Assembly (NCBI GenBank): GCA_903845315.1
Contig: CAIMWY010000247.1
Coordinates: 1 to 6,888, forward strand
Direction of reading: 5' to 3'
DNA: 6,888 bases
Source: an uncultured Burkholderiales bacterium
GTDB lineage: Bacteria > Pseudomonadota > Gammaproteobacteria > Burkholderiales > Burkholderiaceae
The notes under the pieces were generated by a model. It searched no databases. It was not told the origin of the DNA and saw only the letters and a list, made by a program, of their open reading frames with translations. Shown here one piece after another: positions 1 through 5,885 of this stretch. Numbering within the stretch: the stretch's first letter is position 1; every line of letters begins with the position of its first letter. Both the position numbers and the translations under genes were made by a program.

Positions 1-150
1 CTGCGGGTTAAACAGATGCAGCAGAGCAGGCCAAGCCGAATAATATACGCGACAAGGTAGCCAAATCCACCGAAGAACGAGCGGTTGAAAAAGCAGAAAA
101 AATTCGCCTTGCGGCAAGAGATTCAAGCCATGCCTGAATCCACTACGCTG
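1..150. other. A-rich segment of unknown origin beyond the broken end of panB
   Basis: In an intact locus this stretch should encode the last part of PanB on the minus strand. The minus-strand frame in register with panB is open through here (after the TAG at 151-153), but its translation is rich in Leu, Phe and Trp and shows none of the expected PanB C-terminal features such as the IGIGAG strand. The stretch is more A-rich than the adjoining panB sequence. It holds one short plus-strand frame, listed separately. No terminal inverted repeat, tRNA or terminator is visible. It may be the edge of an inserted element, the far side of a rearrangement, or an assembly join. Confidence 0.5.
12..137 (+). 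CDS. possible 3' end of an unidentified gene, no start codon visible
   Basis: A 41-codon plus-strand frame follows an in-frame TAA at 9-11 and ends in TGA at 135-137. Its composition looks coding: it is rich in Ala, Lys, Glu and Arg and reads like a charged amphipathic helix (for example STEERAVEKAEKIRLAAR). It contains no ATG, GTG, TTG or CTG codon. If real, it is therefore the tail of a gene entering from the left through a frameshift, or a decayed fragment. I do not recognise the family. It could also be a chance open frame, because the opposite strand is open here too. Confidence 0.22.
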   Translation, partial: TDAAEQAKPNNIRDKVAKSTEERAVEKAEKIRLAARDSSHA

Positions 151-861
151 CTACGGCACCATCTCCAGCACCAGCATGGTGGCGCCTGCGTCTTGTAAAT
201 CGAGGGCGTGTTGGCGCAGTTGTTGGGCGCTCTCATCCCCACGCCCTTGCACGCGGTAGCCGCCCAGGGCGTGCACGGTTTGCGGTGTCAACCCCAAGTG
301 GGCGCACACCGGAATGCCACGCTCCACCAAAAAACGCACGGTCTCGGTGGTCCAGCCACCGCCTTCGAGCTTGACCATGTGGGCGCCCGCCTGCATCAGC
401 ACGCTGGCGCTGCGCAGCGTCTCCTCGCGTGAGACCTGGTAACTGCCAAAGGGCAGGTCGCCAATGATCCAGGCTGTGCCTTGCACCCGTTGCACGCCAC
501 GTGCCACGCTTTCCACGTGGTAGCGCATGGTCTCCAGCGACACGCCCACGGTGCTGACCAAACCCTGGCAGACCATGCCCAGCGAGTCGCCCACCAAGAG
601 GCACTCCACACCCGCCGCGTCGGCCACGGCGGCAAAGGTGGCGTCGTAGGCGGTGAGCATGGCAATTTTTTCACCGCGTGCGCGCATCTCGTTCAGGCGC
701 GGCAGGCTGATGGGCTTGCGTGCAGACACCGGCGATGCGGGGGGCAAGGTGCCGTAGGGGGTGGCGCTGGGTTGGGTACTGATGGGGGTGATGGCGGTAA
801 GCGGCCCATGCGGGTCGCGGTCAGCTGGGCGTGTAGGCCAGGCGCACGTAAATGGGCGCAA
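151..861 (-). CDS. panB: 3-methyl-2-oxobutanoate hydroxymethyltransferase (PanB), C-terminally truncated
   Basis: PanB transfers a hydroxymethyl group from 5,10-methylene-tetrahydrofolate to 2-oxoisovalerate, making ketopantoate in pantothenate/CoA synthesis; it is a cytosolic TIM-barrel enzyme. Seen here, numbered from a TTG at 861: [11 protein letters not shown] (64-74), metal-ligand motifs LVGDSLG (D92), GDLPF (D135) and VKLEGG (E166), HLGLTPQ (188-194), [11 protein letters not shown] (200-210) and catalytic-type E233 in VLEMVP. A TAG follows directly. Compared with the roughly 264-residue E. coli enzyme about 80 C-terminal residues are missing, including the IGIGAG strand, so the product is probably inactive. 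The start is uncertain. The TTG at 861 overlaps scpA by 41 bp; after it the first non-CTG start is a TTG at 747, which cuts into an N-terminal stretch ([12 protein letters not shown]) I recall from Comamonadaceae PanB; the first in-frame ATG is at 687. The identity is firm; whether the truncation is biological or an assembly effect cannot be told here. Confidence 0.87.
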   Translation of the reverse strand: MRPFTCAWPTRPADRDPHGPLTAITPISTQPSATPYGTLPPASPVSARKPISLPRLNEMRARGEKIAMLTAYDATFAAVADAAGVECLLVGDSLGMVCQGLVSTVGVSLETMRYHVESVARGVQRVQGTAWIIGDLPFGSYQVSREETLRSASVLMQAGAHMVKLEGGGWTTETVRFLVERGIPVCAHLGLTPQTVHALGGYRVQGRGDESAQQLRQHALDLQDAGATMLVLEMVP

Positions 862-1669
862 AGGCCTCGGCTTGGGTGATGTCGATCAGGGTTTCTTTGG
901 CCAGTTCGAGCAAGGCAATGAAGGTCACCACCAGCACGGGCACGCCTTGTTCGGGATTGAACAGGTTTTCAAACTCGACAAAGCGTTTGCCTTGCAAGTG
1001 CTTGAGCACGATGCTCATGTGTTCGCGCACCGACAACTCTTCGCGTGAAATCTTGTGGTGCTGCACCAGCTTGGCGCGCTTCAAAATGTCGGCCCAGGCT
1101 TGCTGCAACTCCACCACATGCACTTCTGGAAAACGCGGTTGCAACGATTGCTCAATGTAGACCTGCGCGCGCAAAAAGTCGCGGCCAAACTGCGGCACTT
1201 CGTTGAGCTTGGCAGCCGCCAATTTCATCTGTTCGTATTCGAGCAGGCGGCGCACCAGCTCCGCTCGTGGGTCTTCGGGTTCTTGGCCCTCGGCCACCTT
1301 CTTGGGTGGCAGCAACATGCGTGATCTGATTTCAATCAGCATGGCCGCCATCAGCAAGTACTCGGCGGCGAGCTCCAGGTTGCGGTTGCGAATTTCGTCT
1401 ACATAACTCAGGTACTGGCGCGTCAGCGCCGCCATGGGAATGTCGAGGATGTTGAAGTTTTGTTTGCGAATGAGGTAGAGCAGCAAATCCAAGGGGCCTT
1501 GAAAGGCCTCCAGGAAAACTTCCAGCGCGTCAGGCGGGATGTACAGATCATGCGGCATGGTGAACAACGGTTCGCCATACAGTTTTGCCACGGCCACGTG
1601 GTCGACCACCTGGGGCATGACCACAGGGGTGTCTGCCGCCTCAGACAGCGCTTGTTCAGTGGGGGTCAC
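821..1669 (-). CDS. scpA: segregation and condensation protein A (ScpA kleisin)
   Basis: ScpA is the kleisin subunit of the bacterial Smc-ScpA-ScpB condensin, bridging the Smc heads and ScpB to compact and segregate chromosomes in the cytoplasm. The 282-residue product has the hallmark N-terminal block [19 protein letters not shown] (about 52-70) followed by [18 protein letters not shown], then [21 protein letters not shown] (101-121), which contacts the Smc neck in known structures. A variable middle follows, and a C-terminal winged-helix region around [17 protein letters not shown] (243-259) and IYVRLAY. Length fits the family in betaproteobacteria. The start used is GTG at 1669, 23 bp after the DUF3460 stop, with no strong Shine-Dalgarno; an internal ATG at 1618 (residue 18) is an alternative. 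Its stop at 821-823 abuts or overlaps panB. The partner ScpB is not encoded in this window. Confidence 0.95.
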   Translation of the reverse strand: MTPTEQALSEAADTPVVMPQVVDHVAVAKLYGEPLFTMPHDLYIPPDALEVFLEAFQGPLDLLLYLIRKQNFNILDIPMAALTRQYLSYVDEIRNRNLELAAEYLLMAAMLIEIRSRMLLPPKKVAEGQEPEDPRAELVRRLLEYEQMKLAAAKLNEVPQFGRDFLRAQVYIEQSLQPRFPEVHVVELQQAWADILKRAKLVQHHKISREELSVREHMSIVLKHLQGKRFVEFENLFNPEQGVPVLVVTFIALLELAKETLIDITQAEAFAPIYVRLAYTPS

Positions 1670-1692
1670 GCCAGCACCGCTTACTGTGGGGC

Positions 1693-1896
1693 TCAGGCCT
1701 TGGTTTGGTAGACGTAGGGTTGCTGCGCCACACGTGCCGCGCCGAACTCGGCTTGCACGTCACGGTCTACCGCTTTGTCCCACAACAGGGCGCGGCCATC
1801 GCGTTGTTGTGCTTCAAGCAGAGGCTTTTGGGCTTTGAGCTGCTCAATGAACTGGGTAGCCTCTGAGGTGTAGTGGTCGCGCTGAAAAATAGACAT
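1693..1896 (-). CDS. DUF3460 family small protein
   Basis: A 67-residue soluble protein of unknown function. It matches my memory of the DUF3460 family of Burkholderiales: an N-terminal SIFQRDHYTSEATQFIEQLK segment, the central block GRALLWDKAVDRD (34-46) and a C-terminal VAQQPYVYQ (56-64). It has no signal peptide, membrane segment or cysteine; the middle looks helical and charged. The ATG at 1894-1896 is preceded by an AAGGAA Shine-Dalgarno-like run about 10 bases upstream, which supports the start. It lies 28 bp after the sulP stop and 23 bp before scpA, so it is probably co-transcribed with them. Association with scpA may hint at a role near chromosome maintenance, but that is only gene-neighbour inference. 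Confidence 0.85.
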   Translation of the reverse strand: MSIFQRDHYTSEATQFIEQLKAQKPLLEAQQRDGRALLWDKAVDRDVQAEFGAARVAQQPYVYQTKA

Positions 1897-1924
1897 GGGG
1901 CAGTTTCCTTCAATTGGGTTGATT

Positions 1925-3592
1925 TTAGCGACCGGTGACCAGCGCCAAGCCTTGGGCTAAATCAGGCGCCAAATCAGCCGACGACACCAAGGCCAGCAAG
2001 CCGCTTCGCTCGGCAATGTCCAAAGGTTGGTTGCTCAGTCCACAGACGATCAAACGCACCTGTTTTTTGTGGCAAGCACGCACCAAAGCCAGCAAGGTGT
2101 CGGCACCCGACGAGTCGATGTAGATCAAGTTTTTCAAGTCCAGCACCAAAGCCCTGCTGGGCAGCTGGTCTTGCATGGCCTCGACCAACTTAACTGCGCC
2201 AAAAAACAAGGCGCCGTAGAGTCGATGCGCATGCACCTCGTGGCGCAGACCTGTCAGCACAGGAAAGTGTTGCGCGTCCACCACCTCAGCGCGGGTGAGG
2301 CTGGAGATGCGGTAAATGAAAGTCAGGCAAGCGGCGATCAGCCCCACTTCAACCGCCACCGTCAAATCCACGATCACCGTGAGCAAGAACACCGCGATCA
2401 GCGAGATGCGGTAGGGCATGCGGAATTGGCGCAGGTGAACAAACTCGTGCCATTCGCCCATGTTCCAAGCCACAAACATCAAAATGGCCGACAGCGCTGC
2501 CAACGGCACGCTACCCGCCAAAGGCGCAGCCAACCACATGATGGCCAGCAAGGTCACGGCATGCACCATGCCTGCGACAGGACTGGTCCCACCGTTTTTC
2601 ACATTCGTCACAGTTCGGGCAATCGTGCCAGTGGCGGGCATGCCGCCGAAGAATGGCGTCACCAAGTTGGCAATGCCTTGAGCCATCAACTCTTGGTTGG
2701 CGTCGTGGTGGTCCCCGTAGGGAGACTCAGCCATCATTTGGTCAGCAATGCGCGCGCACAGCAGGGATTCAATAGCACCCAGCAGGGCCAAGGTGGTGGC
2801 CGGCATCAGCAGTTGTTTGACGGTGTTCCAGTCAAAACTGGGCCATGCAAAGGCGGGCAAGGCATTCGGGATGTTGCCAAAGCGCGAGGCAATGGTTTCT
2901 ACCTCTAGCCCAAAGCCTTGGCTGGCCAGTGTGGCCCCCACCAACACCACGATCGAGCCCGGTATCACTGAGAATTTCTTGCTCAAGGGGTGTTGTGTGT
3001 GCCAACGGGGCAGCAGCAATTGCCAAGCAACCAGCACACTGAGGCAGACGGTTGCCAAGGCCAAGGCTTGGTGGTTCATGGTGTGGAGGTTGGCGTTCAG
3101 CGTGGACAAGATGCCAAAAAAATCAGCGGGCATGTTTTGCACGTGCAAACCCAAAAAGTCTTTCACTTGCGACACCATGATCAGCACCGCAATGCCGTTG
3201 GTAAAACCAATCACCACCGCAATAGGAATGAAGCGAATCAGCGTGCCCAAACGCAGCAAGCCCATGGCCAACAATATCAAGCCCGACATGGCGGTGGCAA
3301 TCATCAAGTTGGCTAGGCCATAGCGCTCCAAGATGCCATACACGATCACGATGAAAGCGCCTGCCGGACCGCCAATCTGCACCCGGCTGCCGCCCAGCGC
3401 CGAGATCAAAAAACCCGCAATGATGGCGGTGAACAGTCCCGCTTCAGGCTTGAGTCCTGAAGCAATGGCGAACGCCATGGCCAGTGGCAGAGCCACCACG
3501 CCCACCGTCAACCCCGCCCCCACGTCTTGAATCAAACGACCACGGTCATACCCCGCAACGGAATCCAATAGCTTTGGGCGAAAAGTGGTCAT
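1925..3592 (-). CDS. SulP family inorganic anion transporter with STAS domain
   Basis: A 555-residue inner-membrane secondary transporter of the SulP/SLC26 family, whose members move sulfate, bicarbonate or dicarboxylates; the substrate cannot be read from sequence. After a short N-terminus (FRPKLLDSV) comes the family signature DVGAGLTVGVVALPLAMAFA (23-42), then GLFTAIIAGF and GGPAGAFIVIVYG, and multiple hydrophobic segments through about residue 430. These include LLGAIESLLCARIAD (270-284), FFGGMPATGTIARTVTN (314-330) and VPLAALSAILMFVAW. A cytoplasmic STAS domain fills about 445-545, with LVLDLKNLIYIDSSGADTL (482-500), the anti-sigma-antagonist-like core including the DSSG loop. ATG at 3592 is chosen; a TTG lies immediately before it at 3595. 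No Shine-Dalgarno is evident. It lies 41 bp after metG on the same strand. No carbonic anhydrase or sulfur gene sits nearby to suggest a substrate. Confidence 0.93.
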   Translation of the reverse strand: MTTFRPKLLDSVAGYDRGRLIQDVGAGLTVGVVALPLAMAFAIASGLKPEAGLFTAIIAGFLISALGGSRVQIGGPAGAFIVIVYGILERYGLANLMIATAMSGLILLAMGLLRLGTLIRFIPIAVVIGFTNGIAVLIMVSQVKDFLGLHVQNMPADFFGILSTLNANLHTMNHQALALATVCLSVLVAWQLLLPRWHTQHPLSKKFSVIPGSIVVLVGATLASQGFGLEVETIASRFGNIPNALPAFAWPSFDWNTVKQLLMPATTLALLGAIESLLCARIADQMMAESPYGDHHDANQELMAQGIANLVTPFFGGMPATGTIARTVTNVKNGGTSPVAGMVHAVTLLAIMWLAAPLAGSVPLAALSAILMFVAWNMGEWHEFVHLRQFRMPYRISLIAVFLLTVIVDLTVAVEVGLIAACLTFIYRISSLTRAEVVDAQHFPVLTGLRHEVHAHRLYGALFFGAVKLVEAMQDQLPSRALVLDLKNLIYIDSSGADTLLALVRACHKKQVRLIVCGLSNQPLDIAERSGLLALVSSADLAPDLAQGLALVTGR

Positions 3593-3604
3593 CAATTGAA
3601 TGGG

Positions 3605-3637
3605 TTAATTGGTTAATTAGGGTCAGAACCCAATTAA
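3605..3637 (-). other. imperfect AT-rich hairpin between metG and the SulP gene
   Basis: On the plus strand TTAATT (3613-3618), one unpaired A, GGGT (3620-3623), a CAGA loop, ACCC (3628-3631) and AATTAA (3632-3637) form a 10-bp stem with one bulge. An alternative pairing joins TTAATTGG (3605-3612) with CCAATTAA (3630-3637). It covers the metG stop codon (3634-3636). There is no U-run after the stem on the transcribed strand, so it is not a standard intrinsic terminator; it could be an attenuating or mRNA-processing hairpin, or chance in AT-rich spacer DNA. Confidence 0.3.
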
Positions 3638-5808
3638 TGAATCCGCATCCCAGGTTTGGCGCCTTGCCAGGGTTGCAACACATAAATACCGGGCTCGGAT
3701 TTTTCATCGGCGTGACTGGCCGCGAGCACCATGCCCTCAGACACGCCGAACTTCATTTTGCGCGGTGCCAAGTTGGCCACCATCACGGTGAGTTTGCCCA
3801 CCAAGTCTTCGGGCTTGTACATGCTGGCAATGCCGCTGAAGACATTGCGCGTTTGGCCTTCACCCACATCCAGCGTCAGGCGCAGCAACTTGACCGAACC
3901 TTCCACCGCTTCGCAATTGACGATCTGTGCTATGCGCAAATCGATCTTGGCAAAGTCGTCGATGGAGATCGTGGGGGCGATGGACTCGCCGCCGGGCCGC
4001 CCCAAGGCGAGTCCAGCCCCCTCGGGGGGCAGCGAGGACACGTCAGTGCCGAGCGTGGGGGCTGTTGAACTGCCGCCGCCGGGGGTGAGTTTTTCTTCCA
4101 CCGCAACCGGGGGTTCGAACAGCGCATCGAGCTGCTCGGGGGTGACGCGTTGCATCAGGTGTTGGTAAGGTTGAATTTGGGTGACGTGGCCCTTGGCGGA
4201 CCAGTGTTGCATGGACGTGCCGGTGAAAGCTTCCACCGCATGTGCGAGTGACGGCAGCACGGGTGCCAAGTAGCGACTCAACGCTGCAAACGCATTGATG
4301 AGCACCGAGCACACTTGGTGCAGTGCCTCGTTGTTGGCGGCGTCTTTGGCCAAGTCCCAAGGCTTGTGTTGATCCACATAAGAATTCACTTTATCAGCCA
4401 GCAACATGATTTCACGGCTGGCTTTACCGAACTCGCGTGTTTCGTAAGCCTGTGCAATGCTCTGTTTTGCAGCGTGAATCTCCAAAAGCAACGCCCCGCC
4501 TTGCGTATCAAATGCTTGGGTCAGTTTTCCGTCAAATCGTTTGGTCAAAAAACCTGCGGCTCGGCTGGCGATGTTGACAAACTTGCCAATCAAATCGCTG
4601 TTCACGCGCGCCATGAAGTCATCGGCATTGAAGTCAATGTCTTCGTTGCGAGCAGACAGTTTGGTGGCCAAGTAATAACGCAGCCACTCGGGGTTCATGC
4701 CAAGGCTCAAGTACTTGAGTGGATCCAGACCCGTGCCACGGCTCTTGCTCATTTTTTCGCCGTTGTTGACGGTGAGGAAGCCATGCACATTCACTTGGTC
4801 GGGCGTCTTGCGACCACTGAAGTGCAGCATGGCCGGCCAAAACAAAGTGTGGAAGGTAACGATGTCTTTGCCGATGAAATGGATTTGCTCCAGATTCGGG
4901 TTGGCCATGTAGGCGTTGTAGTCAACGCCGCGTTGGTCGAGCAGGTTTTTCAGCGAAGCCAGGTAGCCCACAGGTGCGTCGAGCCAGACGTAAAAGTATT
5001 TGGCGGGTGCCCCATCGATCGCCGTATCCGGGATTTCAATGCCAAAGTAGGGCGCATCGCGCGAAATGTCCCAATCGCCCAAGCCTTCGCTGGTGGAGCC
5101 ATCGGGGTTGGTGCGCACGCTGAACCACTCTTTGACCTTGTTGGCCACTTCGGGTTGCAGCTTGCCGTCTTGCGTCCAGTTTTGCAAAAACTCAACACAA
5201 CGCGGATCCGACAGCTTGAAGAAAAAATGCTCAGAACTTTTCAATTCAGGCTTGGCCCCTGACAAGGCCGAGAACGGGTTGATCAAATCGGTGGGGGCAT
5301 ACACCGCGCCACATACCTCGCAGTTGTCGCCGTACTGGTCTTTGGCGTGGCACTTGGGGCATTCACCTTTGATGAAGCGATCCGGCAAGAACATGTTCTT
5401 CTCGGGGTCAAAAAACTGCTCAATCGTGCGTCGCTCAATCAGCGAGCCACCTTGTGACTCGGCGATGTCGCGCAAGTCGCGGTAAATCTGGCGGGCCAAC
5501 TCGTGGTTCTCTGGCGCGTCGGTGCTGTGCCAGTTATCGAATGCAATGTGAAAACCGTCGAGGTAAGGCTTGCGACCCGCAGCAATGTTGGCCACAAACT
5601 GTTGTGGTGTGATGCCGGCCTTTTCAGCCGCAATCATGATGGGGGCGCCGTGGGTGTCGTCGGCGCCCACAAAATCCACCTGGTGGCCCTGCATGCGCTG
5701 GTAGCGCACCCAAATGTCGGCCTGGATGTATTCCATGATGTGGCCAATGTGAAAGTTGCCATTGGCGTAGGGCAGGGCGGTGGTGACGAAGAGCTGGCGC
5801 TGAGACAT
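3634..5808 (-). CDS. metG: methionyl-tRNA synthetase
   Basis: MetG charges tRNA-Met (initiator and elongator) with methionine using ATP; cytosolic class I synthetase, essential. From ATG 5808 (724 residues) the order is: Rossmann catalytic core with [12 protein letters not shown] (HIGH motif at 20-23); a zinc knuckle of the CPKC...CEVCG type (Cys 150, 153, 163, 166); [12 protein letters not shown]; the [10 protein letters not shown] loop (KMSKS 352-356); a helical anticodon-binding domain to about 560; a linker; and a C-terminal EMAPII/Trbp111-like tRNA-binding domain from about 614, with [13 protein letters not shown] and [10 protein letters not shown]. The linker contains an unusual 28-residue segment encoded by a repeat-like insert (3970-4053), which leaves the frame intact. 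A TTG at 5817 could extend the protein by three residues; ATG 5808 is preferred, with a weak AAGG 11 bases upstream. It is transcribed divergently from mrp and is the first of five minus-strand genes. Confidence 0.97.
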   Translation of the reverse strand: MSQRQLFVTTALPYANGNFHIGHIMEYIQADIWVRYQRMQGHQVDFVGADDTHGAPIMIAAEKAGITPQQFVANIAAGRKPYLDGFHIAFDNWHSTDAPENHELARQIYRDLRDIAESQGGSLIERRTIEQFFDPEKNMFLPDRFIKGECPKCHAKDQYGDNCEVCGAVYAPTDLINPFSALSGAKPELKSSEHFFFKLSDPRCVEFLQNWTQDGKLQPEVANKVKEWFSVRTNPDGSTSEGLGDWDISRDAPYFGIEIPDTAIDGAPAKYFYVWLDAPVGYLASLKNLLDQRGVDYNAYMANPNLEQIHFIGKDIVTFHTLFWPAMLHFSGRKTPDQVNVHGFLTVNNGEKMSKSRGTGLDPLKYLSLGMNPEWLRYYLATKLSARNEDIDFNADDFMARVNSDLIGKFVNIASRAAGFLTKRFDGKLTQAFDTQGGALLLEIHAAKQSIAQAYETREFGKASREIMLLADKVNSYVDQHKPWDLAKDAANNEALHQVCSVLINAFAALSRYLAPVLPSLAHAVEAFTGTSMQHWSAKGHVTQIQPYQHLMQRVTPEQLDALFEPPVAVEEKLTPGGGSSTAPTLGTDVSSLPPEGAGLALGRPGGESIAPTISIDDFAKIDLRIAQIVNCEAVEGSVKLLRLTLDVGEGQTRNVFSGIASMYKPEDLVGKLTVMVANLAPRKMKFGVSEGMVLAASHADEKSEPGIYVLQPWQGAKPGMRIH
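3970..4062. repeat. palindromic repeat-like insert within metG, bounded by 9-bp direct repeats
   Basis: CGTGGGGGC occurs at 3970-3978 and again at 4054-4062, so the repeated unit is 84 bp (28 codons). Between the copies lie a 10-bp perfect inverted repeat, TGGACTCGCC (3981-3990) with GGCGAGTCCA (4006-4015), around a GC-rich loop, and a second hairpin GCCCCC (4016-4021) with GGGGGC (4025-4030). Removing one unit joins GGGSST to APTISIDDF, a natural-looking MetRS linker. The wording ([15 protein letters not shown] on the coding strand) resembles GC-rich palindromic intergenic repeats I recall from Comamonadaceae. The 9-bp repeats look like a target-site duplication, but no transposase or long terminal repeats are present. 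Confidence 0.65.
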
Positions 5809-5885
5809 GGAGGACAAGACCTTGGGGCGAAGGGACTAATTTTAGTTCGCTAGACTCTGGCGCTTCATATCTGGAGATCTCCCCC
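5809..5885. promoter_or_regulatory. divergent promoter region between metG and mrp
   Basis: This 77-bp spacer separates two divergently transcribed genes and must hold or overlap promoters for both unless transcription starts inside the genes. On the metG strand TAAAAT (complement of ATTTTA near 5838-5843) is a fair -10 candidate, without a convincing -35. On the mrp strand no clear sigma-70 pair is visible. It also contains the mrp ribosome binding site and a 10-bp palindrome. Confidence 0.45.
5873..5882 (+). promoter_or_regulatory. GGAG ribosome binding site of mrp within a perfect palindrome
   Basis: GGAG at 5873-5876 lies 9 bases before the mrp ATG at 5886, a normal Shine-Dalgarno spacing, and supports that start. 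The site is the left half of the perfect palindrome GGAGATCTCC. As DNA this could be an operator-like site. As RNA it has no loop, so a stable intramolecular hairpin is unlikely. Confidence 0.55.

Noticed and set aside
1..150. Continuation of PanB in another frame after a simple frameshift
   Set aside because: I translated the minus strand past the junction in all three frames; two stop soon and the open one shows no PanB C-terminal motif, so a single indel does not explain the break.
2027..2908. Long plus-strand open frame of about 293 codons opposite the SulP gene
   Set aside because: It is antisense to a clearly conserved transporter, has a His/Gln/Arg-rich composition typical of antisense shadow frames, and has no recognisable domain.
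3605..3637. Intrinsic terminator between metG and the SulP gene
   Set aside because: The stem is AT-rich with a bulge, overlaps the metG stop codon and is not followed by a U-run on the transcribed strand.
3970..4062. CRISPR-like or tandem repeat array in metG
   Set aside because: There are only two copies of a 9-bp repeat and a single 84-bp unit with internal palindromes; there is no spacer series.
4315..5262. Long plus-strand open frame of about 315 codons opposite metG
   Set aside because: It is the reverse complement of a well-conserved MetRS region including the KMSKS motif; GC-rich codon bias explains the open antisense frame.
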